Below, one piece after another: positions 24,609-32,090 of a DNA stretch of 32,090 bases (position 1 is the first letter of the stretch; every line of letters begins with the position of its first letter). The translations under genes and the position numbers were made by a program. Location of the stretch: the NCBI GenBank assembly GCA_022510815.1, contig JAFLST010000032.1, positions 1 through 32,090 on the forward strand, read 5' to 3'. This DNA is from Christensenellaceae bacterium (GTDB taxonomy: Bacteria > Bacillota > Clostridia > Christensenellales > Aristaeellaceae). The notes under the pieces were generated by a model. The model did not search any database and was not told the DNA's origin. It was given only the letters and a program-made list of their open reading frames with translations.

Positions 24609-24794
24609 ATGGCTAAGACGAGTATGAAGCTCAAGCAGGCGAGGACGCCCAAGTTCTCCACCCGCGCTTACACCCGCTGCCGTCTGTGCGGCCGTCCCCA
24701 CTCTGTCCTGCGCAAGTACGGCGTGTGCCGTATTTGCTTCCGCGAGCTGGCTTACAAGGGCCAGATCCCGGGCGTGCGCAAGGCCAGCTGGTAA
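24609..24794 (+). CDS. rpsN: 30S ribosomal protein S14, zinc-binding type
   Basis: The 61 residues are of the short zinc form, with C24, C27, C40 and C43 (CRLCGRP and CRICF). Organisms with this form often carry a second, zinc-free S14 for zinc starvation; none is in this window. AAGGAGG precedes the ATG. Confidence 0.98.
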   Translation: MAKTSMKLKQARTPKFSTRAYTRCRLCGRPHSVLRKYGVCRICFRELAYKGQIPGVRKASW

Positions 24795-24824
24795 TCGGGG
24801 AGAGAAACGGAAGGAGGTACCATC

Positions 24825-25223
24825 ATGGTTGTGAATGATCCCATCGCCGATATGCTCACCCGGATTCGCAACGCGCAGGTCGCCAAGCACGACGCTGTGA
24901 CGCTGCCCGCCAGCAATATGAAGAAGGCCATCGCCAAGATTCTTCTGGCCGAGGGCTACATCAAGGCTGTCGACTTCATCGACGACGGCCTGCAGGGCTC
25001 CATCAAGGTGACGCTCAAGTATGTCAACGGCAAGCAGCCCGTCATCGCCGGCCTCAAGCGCATCAGCAAGCCCGGCCTGCGGGTCTACGCGAGCTGCGAA
25101 GATCTGCCGAAGGTTCTCGGCGGCCTTGGCATCGCTATCATCAGCACCAGCAAGGGCCTGATGACCGACAAGGAAGCGCGCAAGAACGATATCGGCGGCG
25201 AAGTGCTCGCTTACATCTGGTAA
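24825..25223 (+). CDS. rpsH: 30S ribosomal protein S8
   Basis: The 132 residues have [15 protein letters not shown] at the start and [19 protein letters not shown] near the end. S8 organises the central domain of 16S rRNA. In enteric bacteria it represses the spc operon by binding the rplE mRNA. AAGGAGG precedes the ATG. Confidence 0.98.
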   Translation: MVVNDPIADMLTRIRNAQVAKHDAVTLPASNMKKAIAKILLAEGYIKAVDFIDDGLQGSIKVTLKYVNGKQPVIAGLKRISKPGLRVYASCEDLPKVLGGLGIAIISTSKGLMTDKEARKNDIGGEVLAYIW

Positions 25224-25253
25224 TGACCGACACGTCAATGGAGGTGTGATACA

Positions 25254-25799
25254 ATGTCTCGTATCGGAAGACTTCCGATCACTGTTCCTGCGGGCGTGAC
25301 GGTCACCATCGACGCAGACAACCTGGTCACGGTGAAGGGCCCCAAGGGCACCCTGAGCCAGCAGGTGAACAGCGCCATCACCGTCAAGCAGGAGGGCAAT
25401 GAGCTCATCCTGACCCGCCCCACTGATTCCAAGCCTCACAAGGCCATGCACGGCCTGTACCGCGCGCTGGTGCACAACATGGTCGTCGGCGTGACTGACG
25501 GCTTCTCCAAGACGCTGGAGATGGTCGGCACCGGCTACAACGCGCAGGCTGAAGGCGGCAAGAAGCTGACCATCAAGATCGGCTTCTCTCACCCCGTCAT
25601 CCTCGAGGCTCCCGAGAACATCACCTTCGAGACGCCCAACCAGACCACCATCGTGGTCAAGGGCATCTCCAAGCAGCAGGTGGGCAACCTCGCGGCTGAT
25701 ATCCGTGCCATCCGTAAGCCGGAACCCTATCTGGGCAAGGGCATCAAGTACGCTGATGAGCACATCCGCCGCAAGGAAGGCAAGACTGGCAAGAAGTAA
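25254..25799 (+). CDS. rplF: 50S ribosomal protein L6
   Basis: The 181 residues have SRIGRLPITVPAGV at the start, two L6 domains, and the C-terminal signature PEPYLGKGIKYADEHIRRKE. L6 binds near the sarcin-ricin loop, close to where elongation factors dock. Confidence 0.98.
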   Translation: MSRIGRLPITVPAGVTVTIDADNLVTVKGPKGTLSQQVNSAITVKQEGNELILTRPTDSKPHKAMHGLYRALVHNMVVGVTDGFSKTLEMVGTGYNAQAEGGKKLTIKIGFSHPVILEAPENITFETPNQTTIVVKGISKQQVGNLAADIRAIRKPEPYLGKGIKYADEHIRRKEGKTGKK

Positions 25800-25812
25800 G
25801 GAGTGACTGCAA

Positions 25813-26181
25813 ATGTTCAAGAAGCGTGACCGGAACGAGCTGCGCGAAATTCGTCATGCCCGCGTCCGCAAGAAGATCAGCGGCACCCCCGAAATGCCGC
25901 GTCTGTCCGTGTATCGCAGCCTGAAGCACATCCAAGTGCAGGTGATCGACGACGTCGCCGGCCGCACCCTGTGCGCGGCTTCCACTTTGGAGAAGGGCAT
26001 TCAGGCTCAGCTCGAGGAGCTGGACAAGAAGGGCGCCGCCAAGCTGGTCGGCAAGCTCATCGCTGAGCGTGCCCTCGAGGCCGGCATCAAGACCGTGGTG
26101 TTCGACCGTGGCGGCTATGTGTACACTGGCCGCGTGGCCGAGGTTGCTGCGGGTGCCCGTGAAGCCGGACTTGATTTCTAA
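25813..26181 (+). CDS. rplR: 50S ribosomal protein L18
   Basis: The 122 residues carry [20 protein letters not shown], the region [17 protein letters not shown] and [12 protein letters not shown]. It binds 5S rRNA in the central protuberance. The ribosome binding site (AAGGAG) is formed across the stop of rplF, 13 bases before the ATG. Confidence 0.98.
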   Translation: MFKKRDRNELREIRHARVRKKISGTPEMPRLSVYRSLKHIQVQVIDDVAGRTLCAASTLEKGIQAQLEELDKKGAAKLVGKLIAERALEAGIKTVVFDRGGYVYTGRVAEVAAGAREAGLDF

Positions 26182-26199
26182 AAAAGGAGGAAGCACGCA

Positions 26200-26697
26200 A
26201 TGCAACGCTATGAACAGCCCAGCGAATTCAAGGATCGGCTGGTGAGCCTCAACCGCGTTTCCAAGACCGTCAAGGGCGGCCGCAACATGCGGTTCTCCGC
26301 GCTGGTCGTGGTCGGCGATGAGAACGGCCGCGTCGGCGTCGGCATGGGCAAGGCTGCGGAGGTTCCTGAGGCCATCCGCAAGGCCAACGAGGACGCCAAG
26401 AAGCATCTGGTGAACGTGCCGCTCTCCGGCACCACCATTCCCCATGACGCCACGGGCTATTATTCCACCGCGAAGGTGGTGCTGCTCCCCGCTCCCGAAG
26501 GTACCGGCGTCATCGCCGGCGGCGCGGCTCGTGCCGTGCTCGAGCTGGCGGGCGTGAAGGACATCCGCACGAAGTCCTTCGGCACCAACAACCCCATCAA
26601 CATGGTCAAGGCGACCGTCGAAGCCCTCAAGCTGCTGCGCAGCCCGGAGCAGGTCGCCAAGATGCGCGGCAAGACCGTCGAAGAACTGCTGGGCTGA
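26200..26697 (+). CDS. rpsE: 30S ribosomal protein S5
   Basis: The 165 residues include the double-stranded RNA-binding start ([20 protein letters not shown]), then [20 protein letters not shown] and the second domain ([20 protein letters not shown]). S5 contributes to decoding accuracy. AAAGGAGG precedes the ATG. Confidence 0.98.
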   Translation: MQRYEQPSEFKDRLVSLNRVSKTVKGGRNMRFSALVVVGDENGRVGVGMGKAAEVPEAIRKANEDAKKHLVNVPLSGTTIPHDATGYYSTAKVVLLPAPEGTGVIAGGAARAVLELAGVKDIRTKSFGTNNPINMVKATVEALKLLRSPEQVAKMRGKTVEELLG

Positions 26698-26711
26698 GGA
26701 GGTAAGGGAAA

Positions 26712-26894
26712 ATGAGTCTGAAAGTTACGCTGATGAAATCCCCGATCGCCAGCCTGCCCAAGCACAAGGCGACCGTCGCGGCTCTGGGCCTGCGCAAGGT
26801 CGGCCAGACGGTGGTCAAGCCCGATAACGCCGCGATCCGCGGCCAGCTCTTCGCCGTGAAGCACATGGTGAAGGTCGAAGAAGTGAACGAGTAA
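26712..26894 (+). CDS. rpmD: 50S ribosomal protein L30
   Basis: The 60-residue protein has the short bacterial L30 form. The line is LMKSPIASLPKHKATVAALG, then KVGQTVVKPDNAAIRGQLF. It is an accessory protein of the large subunit. GAGGAGG spans the rpsE stop. Confidence 0.97.
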   Translation: MSLKVTLMKSPIASLPKHKATVAALGLRKVGQTVVKPDNAAIRGQLFAVKHMVKVEEVNE

Positions 26895-26909
26895 AGGAGG
26901 GAACCCCCA

Positions 26910-27353
26910 ATGAAACTGCACGAGCTGAAGCCCGCTGCCGGTTCCACCACCGCCTCTAAGCGTCTCGGCCGCGGCGTGGGCTCCGGTCTGGGCAAGACCT
27001 CCGGTAAGGGTCATAAGGGTGCCAAGGCCCGCAGCGGCGGCGGCAAGCGTCCCGGCTTCGAGGGCGGCCAGATGCCCCTCTATCGTCGCGTTCCGAAGAA
27101 GGGATTCAGCAACTATCCCTTCAGGACCATCTATGAGACCGTGAACGTCGAGCGCCTCGAGGTGTTCGAGAACGGTGACGTCGTCACCCCCGAGACCCTG
27201 ATCGAGAAGGGCATCATCCGCAAGGTGTGCGACGGTGTGAAGATCATGGGCAACGGTGATCTGACCAAGAAGCTGACGGTCAAGGCGGCGAAGTTCACCG
27301 CGACCGCGAAGGAGAAGATCGAAGCCGTTGGCGGCACTGCCGAGGTGATCTGA
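26910..27353 (+). CDS. rplO: 50S ribosomal protein L15
   Basis: The 147 residues have the glycine-rich basic start ([20 protein letters not shown]) and [19 protein letters not shown]. The C-terminal domain ends [15 protein letters not shown]15 is a late assembly protein. Its stop lies one base before the secY start. Confidence 0.98.
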   Translation: MKLHELKPAAGSTTASKRLGRGVGSGLGKTSGKGHKGAKARSGGGKRPGFEGGQMPLYRRVPKKGFSNYPFRTIYETVNVERLEVFENGDVVTPETLIEKGIIRKVCDGVKIMGNGDLTKKLTVKAAKFTATAKEKIEAVGGTAEVI

Positions 27354-27354
27354 C

Positions 27355-28632
27355 ATGCTTGAGACGATTCGCAAGCTGTGGAAGATCGAAGATCTCCGCA
27401 AGAAGATCCTGTACACGTTCTTCATGCTGATTCTCTTCCGTCTGGTCGGTGTGATTCCCGCTCCCGGCGTTGACGCCGCGCGGGTGCTGAACAGCGCGGG
27501 CACGGATCTGCCCCTGCTGCAGCTGGTCAACATGATGACCGGTAACGCCTTCTCCCAGATGACCATCATGGCCATGGGCATCACGCCCTACATCAACTCC
27601 TCCATCATCATGCAGCTGCTGACCTTCGCCATCCCGGCGCTGGAGCGCATGCAGCAGGATGAGGCGGGCGGCGGCCGTGAAAAGATCGCGCGAATCACCC
27701 GCTACGTCACCGTCGCGCTGGCCGCGATTCAGGCCATCGGCCTCGTGGCTGGTCTGGGCTACATCAAGTCCGGCTGGCTCAACTATGTGCTGGTGGGTAT
27801 CAGCATGGCTGGCGGTACCGCGCTGGCGATGTGGATCGGCGAGCGCATCACCGACAAGGGCATCGGCAACGGTATCTCCCTGCTGATCTTCGTCGGTATC
27901 ATCTCCAACCTGTTCAATGGCATCGTTTCCGGTTTCGGCACTGCCTTCGCGACGGGCACCAGCTCCGCGTGGATGAGCGCCGTGGCGATCATCGTGGTCG
28001 CGCTGGTCATGACCGTAATCGTGACCTTCGTCGACCTTGGTGAGCGCCGGATCCCGCTGCAGATTGCCAAGCAGGTCAAGGGTCGCCGCGTCTACGGCGG
28101 CCAGAGCACCCACATGACCCTCAAGGTCGTGTCCGTGGGCGTGCTGCCGCTGATCTTCGCGTATTCCTTCTTGGCCTTCCCGGGCACGATCATCCAGCTG
28201 GTCGGCGGCACCAATTCCGGCGCCTATGTCTGGTGGACGCGGTACATGAATACCGGCAGCGTCTGGTACATGATCATCTCCGCGCTGCTGATCGTCGCCT
28301 TCACGTTCTTCTATAGCTCCATCAGCTTTGATCCCCGGAAGCAGGCTGAGCAGCTCATCCAGCAGGGCGCGGTGATTCCCGGACAGCGCGGCAAGAACAT
28401 TCAGAGTTACCTGCAGCGCACCATGAACCGCCTGAACCTGTTCGCGGCGCTGTTCCTGGCCGTGCTGGCCGCGGTCCCGACTCTGCTGACCGCTCAGCTC
28501 AATGCGTCGGTGCCCTTCGCGGCGTCGTCCATCCTGATCGCCGTCAGCGTGTCGCTGGAGACCATCCGCACCATCGAGGGCGAGATGAGTATCCGCGGCA
28601 TCGAGACCGACAAGGAAACCGGCTTCATGTAA
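27355..28632 (+). CDS. secY: Protein translocase channel subunit SecY
   Basis: The 425-residue membrane protein has about ten helices and normal SecY length. It shows LFRLVGVIPAPGVD in helix 1, the plug region with LLQLVNMMTGNAFSQMTIMA, MGITPYINSSIIMQLL, and VDLGERRIPLQIAKQVKGR in the large cytoplasmic loop that meets SecA and the ribosome. SecY with SecE and SecG forms the export channel. Its start is one base after the rplO stop, with GAGGTGA inside rplO, so coupling is likely. Confidence 0.99.
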   Translation: MLETIRKLWKIEDLRKKILYTFFMLILFRLVGVIPAPGVDAARVLNSAGTDLPLLQLVNMMTGNAFSQMTIMAMGITPYINSSIIMQLLTFAIPALERMQQDEAGGGREKIARITRYVTVALAAIQAIGLVAGLGYIKSGWLNYVLVGISMAGGTALAMWIGERITDKGIGNGISLLIFVGIISNLFNGIVSGFGTAFATGTSSAWMSAVAIIVVALVMTVIVTFVDLGERRIPLQIAKQVKGRRVYGGQSTHMTLKVVSVGVLPLIFAYSFLAFPGTIIQLVGGTNSGAYVWWTRYMNTGSVWYMIISALLIVAFTFFYSSISFDPRKQAEQLIQQGAVIPGQRGKNIQSYLQRTMNRLNLFAALFLAVLAAVPTLLTAQLNASVPFAASSILIAVSVSLETIRTIEGEMSIRGIETDKETGFM

Positions 28633-28642
28633 TGACGAAAGA

Positions 28643-28676
28643 GCCATGCACCGGCGGGCAACTGTCGGTGCATGGC
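28643..28676 (+). other. Strong hairpin between secY and adk
   Basis: A perfect 11-bp stem (GCCATGCACCG at 28643-28653 with CGGTGCATGGC at 28666-28676) has a 12-base loop and starts 10 bases after the secY stop. It is followed by AAAA, not by T, so it is not a normal terminator for the operon. It may protect or process the mRNA. Confidence 0.7.
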
Positions 28677-28706
28677 AAAATCGCATCCTGAACGTATCAT
28701 CGCTGA

Positions 28707-29354
<648 letters not shown>

Positions 29355-29367
29355 CCGAGGCGTCAAC

Positions 29368-30156
29368 ATGATTAGCTTGAAAAATCCCGATCAAATCGCG
29401 AAGATGCGGGCCGCGGGAGCGCTGCTCTACGAGGTCATGCAGAAGCTGCGCGAGGCCGTCAAGCCGGGGGTCAGCACCGCCGCGCTGGACGTATACGCCG
29501 AGCAGCTCATCCGCCGGAACCACGCGATTCCGTCCTCTCTGCATTATGAAGGCTATCCCTGCAGCATCTGCGCGTCGGTGGACGACGCTGTGGTGCACGG
29601 GATTCCCTCAGAGAAGCAGATTCTGAAGGAAGGCCAGATCATCAGCATCGACTGTACGCTGCTGCTGGATGGCTGGCAGGCGGACAGCGCGTTCACCGTC
29701 GGCGTGGGCGAGATTTCCGCGGAGGCGCAGTCCCTCATCGAAATCACGGAACAGTGCTTCTGGCAGGGCGTGCGTCAGGCCGTGGCGGGCAACCGTCTGG
29801 GCGATATCGGCTATGCGGTGCAGAGCTGGGCGGAGAGTCATGGTTGCAATGTCATCCGTGACCTGACCGGACACGGCATCGGCCGCGAAATGCACGAGGA
29901 TCCCGCGGTGTACAATTTCGGCACACCGGGCCGCGGCGTGAGGCTGCGCAAGGGCATGACCATCTGCGTCGAGCCGATGATCTGCGCTGGCGACTGGCAT
30001 GTGACGGTGGACGACGACCAGTGGTGCTACCGCACGCGCGACCACAGCCTGTGCGCTCACTATGAGCACACCATCGCGATCAATGAGAGCGGTCTGCCGG
30101 AAATCCTGACCCTCCCGGGCTTCACTTGGGACAAGGTCAACAAGGAGGACGCGTGA
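29368..30156 (+). CDS. map: Methionine aminopeptidase, type I
   Basis: The 262-residue enzyme removes the starting methionine from new proteins. The pita-bread fold residues are all visible: H78 (VVHGIP), metal ligands D95 (SIDCT), D106 (ADSAF), H169 (TGHGIG), E202 (CVEPM) and E233 (YEHT). The frame is open upstream to 29296, inside adk, but MISLKNPDQIAKMR is the usual start, and a short GAGG at 29357-29360 supports the ATG at 29368. Its stop overlaps the next gene by one base. Confidence 0.98.
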   Translation: MISLKNPDQIAKMRAAGALLYEVMQKLREAVKPGVSTAALDVYAEQLIRRNHAIPSSLHYEGYPCSICASVDDAVVHGIPSEKQILKEGQIISIDCTLLLDGWQADSAFTVGVGEISAEAQSLIEITEQCFWQGVRQAVAGNRLGDIGYAVQSWAESHGCNVIRDLTGHGIGREMHEDPAVYNFGTPGRGVRLRKGMTICVEPMICAGDWHVTVDDDQWCYRTRDHSLCAHYEHTIAINESGLPEILTLPGFTWDKVNKEDA

Positions 30157-30455
30157 TGGAACGGCTTCCCTTTGAAGTCGGGCGCGTGGTTCAGTCCCGG
30201 CAGGGGCGCGACGCGGGCCGCTATTTCGTGGTCCTGCATGTGGTGGACGAACGCTTCGTGATGATGGCCGACGGCCTCACCCGGAAGATCAGTCACCCGA
30301 AGAAGAAAAAGATCCTGCATCTTCATCCCAAGCCCATCGTGGTGGACTGCGTGGCGGAGAAGCTCCCCAGTCACCAGCTCCTCGACAGCGACCTGCGCAA
30401 GGCGCTGAAGGAACACGGGCTTCAAATCGACCAGCCGCTGTGCAAGGAGGGCTGA
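30156..30455 (+). CDS. KOW-domain RNA-binding protein, L14e/L6e/L27e-like
   Basis: The 99-residue protein has a KOW-type start ([20 protein letters not shown]) and a basic [12 protein letters not shown] segment. Small proteins of this type, annotated as L14E/L6E/L27E-like, occur at this place between map and infA in many Clostridia. Their exact role is not established; binding to the ribosome or rRNA is likely. The ATG shares its A with the TGA of map, and GGAGG lies inside map. Confidence 0.88.
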   Translation: MERLPFEVGRVVQSRQGRDAGRYFVVLHVVDERFVMMADGLTRKISHPKKKKILHLHPKPIVVDCVAEKLPSHQLLDSDLRKALKEHGLQIDQPLCKEG

Positions 30456-30460
30456 AAGGT

Positions 30461-30873
<413 letters not shown>

Positions 30874-30882
30874 GCCCGATAT

Positions 30883-30916
30883 CGCCAAGGTGACGCGAGT
30901 TGCCTTGGCGTTTTTT
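30883..30916 (+). terminator. Terminator of the S10-spc operon
   Basis: The perfect 8-bp stem CGCCAAGG (30883-30890) / CCTTGGCG (30903-30910) has a 12-base loop and runs straight into six T (30911-30916). The flanking base composition changes abruptly to AT-rich after this point. Confidence 0.92.
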
Positions 30917-30982
30917 ATTGCTTGGTATCAGAAAAAAGACTGCTAATGCAGCCAAGTGGGTGATACTGATTGCCTAATAAGG

Positions 30983-31010
30983 TTGAGTGTGAGTGAAATC
31001 TCGTGATAAT
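30983..31010 (+). promoter_or_regulatory. Possible promoter of the AT-rich island
   Basis: TTGAGT (30983-30988; 4 of 6) and GATAAT (31005-31010; 5 of 6) have a 16-base spacer, in AT-rich sequence where such matches arise easily. The first reading frame of the island starts 20 bases later. Confidence 0.4.
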
Positions 31011-31030
31011 ATTATAGCGTAAATGGCGGA

Positions 31031-31204
31031 ATGGAACATGACTTATATTTCTGGCGGCTGTATCGTACTCTTGTCTGGCGAATCCATGCAGACAAGGAGG
31101 CAAATGTCCATGAAGTACGATCATGGATCAATGATGAAGAGCTCACGGAATTACATCCGAAGATCCCTGTGGAGCGTATATGCAGGAACCGCGTGTTTAT
31201 TTAA
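31031..31204 (+). CDS. Unidentified short reading frame 1 of the AT-rich island
   Basis: The 57-residue frame starts MEHDLYFWRLYRTLVWRI and goes on through NDEELTELHPKIPVERI. Its composition looks like real protein, aromatic and charged in alternation, but I do not recognise it. The ribosome binding site is poor (GGCGGA only). It overlaps the next frame by 25 bases. Two readings fit: a small gene coupled to the next one, or the first part of a longer gene broken by a frameshift near 31165-31180. Codon use and base composition differ from the GC-rich neighbours. Confidence 0.4.
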   Translation: MEHDLYFWRLYRTLVWRIHADKEANVHEVRSWINDEELTELHPKIPVERICRNRVFI

Positions 31205-31533
31205 CGGCGAGCAGACAGTTGGCACTGCACTATATCTGGGACACGCAGCGGCTGGGCATTAAAATGCTAATGCTTGATATTCGCAATGATGGTACGCTTG
31301 TATTCCAAGAGATGTTCAGCGGCGCGTTGGAGTATTTCTACAAAGGCGTTTCAGGGTGTACTTATCATTGTGAGGGCGGTGTTCCAACTGATTCATCAGT
31401 TGCAACAAGTGTTGCCGCCAATGTTATTGCGCCAGTCGTTGATGGTGAATACATTGATGATGTTCATGAGCATATCCTGCGATATGAAAGGCAGGGCAAG
31501 TTTGTTTATGAACATTATGAAGACCTGCCATAA
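31180..31533 (+). CDS. Unidentified reading frame 2 of the AT-rich island
   Basis: The 117-residue frame starts MQEPRVYLTASRQLALHYIW and has a compact alpha/beta look (LMLDIRNDGTLVFQEMF, VIAPVVDGEYIDDVHEHILR). No family is recognised and no signal peptide or membrane segment is seen. GGAG at 31171-31174 stands five bases before the ATG, supporting a coupled start. The frame stops with TAA at 31531, yet the same frame stays open again to 31689, so the stop may be secondary. Its codons use more A and T at third positions than those of all the surrounding genes. Confidence 0.5.
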   Translation: MQEPRVYLTASRQLALHYIWDTQRLGIKMLMLDIRNDGTLVFQEMFSGALEYFYKGVSGCTYHCEGGVPTDSSVATSVAANVIAPVVDGEYIDDVHEHILRYERQGKFVYEHYEDLP

Positions 31534-31689
31534 TGGCGGATTGATGTGATACGTGGTCATGTTATCAGAAGGATAAAAGCATTTAACATGATGCAGGATA
31601 ACCATCATCCCAGCAAAAAGTTTATCATGGAGAAGTTTCACCAGTACTGGGCAGAGGCACAGATGCTTCATGCTCATAACCTGCTGTGA
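31534..31689 (+). pseudogene. Open continuation of frame 2 after its stop codon
   Basis: Directly after the TAA of frame 2, the same frame runs 51 codons to a TGA at 31687-31689 and reads WRIDVIRGHVIRRIKAFNMM, then KKFIMEKFHQYWAEAQMLHA. A GTG at 31546 or ATG at 31588 could start a separate 47- or 33-residue peptide, but no good ribosome binding site precedes either. The continuity of protein-like sequence suggests the tail of a longer gene now cut by a stop. Confidence 0.35.
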
Positions 31690-31704
31690 ATTTGCATCCA
31701 GGAC

Positions 31705-31733
31705 TTGCAATCTTTCACAACCTGTGCTATAAT
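31705..31733 (+). promoter_or_regulatory. Promoter of rpsB
   Basis: TTGCAA (31705-31710; 4 of 6) and a perfect TATAAT (31728-31733) have a 17-base spacer. The predicted start is near 31740, leaving a leader of about 90 bases. Confidence 0.8.
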
Positions 31734-31739
31734 ACCCAA

Positions 31740-31831
31740 GACTACGCACCTTTGCTCTGCGGCTGCTTGTGCTGCCTGTCAGTGGCTCGCCGCGCACGAG
31801 CAGAGGGTGGAAAAACAAGGAGGAGAAACCT
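31740..31831 (+). promoter_or_regulatory. rpsB leader with two alternative hairpins
   Basis: CTGCTTGTGC (31763-31772) can pair with GCACGAGCAG (31794-31803) as a 10-bp stem with one G-U pair. CTCTGC (31755-31760) can instead pair with GCAGAG (31800-31805), extended by CACC/GGTG. The two share bases 31800-31803 and exclude each other. The ribosome binding site AAGGAGGAG follows at 31818-31825. S2 autoregulates its mRNA in enteric bacteria through the leader; whether this leader is related is not known. Confidence 0.5.
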
Positions 31832-32090
31832 ATGGCAGTCATTTCCATGAAGCAGCTGCTCGAGGCTGGCGTGCACTTCGGCCACCAGACCCGCCGCTGG
31901 AACCCCAAGATGGCCCCCTACATCTTCACCGAGCGCAACGGCATCTACATCATCGACCTGCAGAAGACCGTCCGCAAGATTGACGAAGCCTACGCGTTCA
32001 TCCGTGACGTGGCGATGGAGGGCAAGTCCATCCTGTTCGTCGGCACCAAGAAGCAGGCTCAGGAGTCCATCGAGACCGAGGCCAAGCGCT
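31832..32090 (+). CDS. rpsB: 30S ribosomal protein S2, 5' part
   Basis: The first 86 codons are in the window; the gene continues past its end. The sequence starts [20 protein letters not shown], then [20 protein letters not shown], and [17 protein letters not shown], which is the standard S2 start. S2 binds late to the 30S subunit and is needed for S1 attachment. It usually sits beside tsf (EF-Ts), which should lie just downstream. An AAGGAGGAG site precedes the ATG. Confidence 0.98.
   Translation, partial: MAVISMKQLLEAGVHFGHQTRRWNPKMAPYIFTERNGIYIIDLQKTVRKIDEAYAFIRDVAMEGKSILFVGTKKQAQESIETEAKR

Noticed and set aside
22530-25820. Minus-strand frame of 1096 codons opposite the ribosomal genes
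   Set aside because: It crosses more than ten certain ribosomal protein genes and their gaps; an artefact of strong codon bias.
27295-28686. Minus-strand frame of 463 codons opposite secY
   Set aside because: secY is certain on the plus strand; the antisense frame is Asp/His/Gly-rich and has no start signals.
31396-31908. Minus-strand frame of 170 codons across the island and the start of rpsB
   Set aside because: It runs through the rpsB promoter, leader and first codons and has no ribosome binding site of note.

Overview
The window looks like a chromosomal piece of a GC-rich clostridial Bacillota. The signs are strong AGGAGG ribosome binding sites at almost every gene, sigma-A type promoters (TTGACA/TATAAT-like), a Gram-positive order of ribosomal genes, zinc-type S14 and L36, an adenylate kinase with a four-cysteine LID, a KOW-domain protein between map and infA, and secreted or anchored proteins with Gram-positive-style architectures (SH3-repeat and peptidoglycan-binding, CotH). 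No rRNA, tRNA, CRISPR array, insertion sequence or integrase was found. I do not name a genus.

The first 18 kb (positions 1-17781) is a mosaic of short, independently promoted units on both strands. After the end of an unknown gene comes a 1040-residue cell-wall protein with eight SH3-like repeats (298-3420). A DUF308 membrane protein and smc follow on the minus strand. A back-to-back promoter pair separates smc from a cotH-like/MFS operon. Next come a small XRE regulator with a four-helix membrane partner, whose promoter carries a perfect palindrome, and a 64-residue orphan. A minus-strand operon pairs a monoacylglycerol-lipase-like hydrolase with a GH42 beta-galactosidase. A second divergent promoter region leads to a membrane-anchored parvulin-type foldase with a 42-bp tandem repeat. 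The section ends with a secreted protein that carries a C39-like Cys/His/Asp set.

From 17964 to 30916 there is one long translation operon: rpsJ-rplC-rplD-rplW-rplB-rpsS-rplV-rpsC-rplP-rpmC-rpsQ-rplN-rplX-rplE-rpsN-rpsH-rplF-rplR-rpsE-rpmD-rplO-secY-adk-map-(KOW protein)-infA-rpmJ. It has a strong promoter with A/T tracts, a structured leader, tight spacing and frequent stop/start overlaps. It joins ribosome assembly with protein export (SecY), nucleotide balance (Adk), N-terminal methionine removal (Map) and initiation (IF1).

The operon stops at a strong terminator after rpmJ. The usual rpsM-rpsK-rpsD-rpoA-rplQ block does not follow. Instead there is a visibly AT-richer stretch of about 0.8 kb with short overlapping reading frames that I cannot identify, possibly a decayed gene. 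Then comes rpsB (S2) with its own promoter and a leader that can fold in two mutually exclusive ways; rpsB runs off the end of the window.

Nothing here is a clear new defence or mobile system. The best leads are the AT-rich island that interrupts the ribosomal gene order, the palindromic operator of the XRE/membrane pair, the uncharacterised C-terminal domain of the SH3 protein, the C39-like secreted protein, and the two ribosomal leader RNAs.
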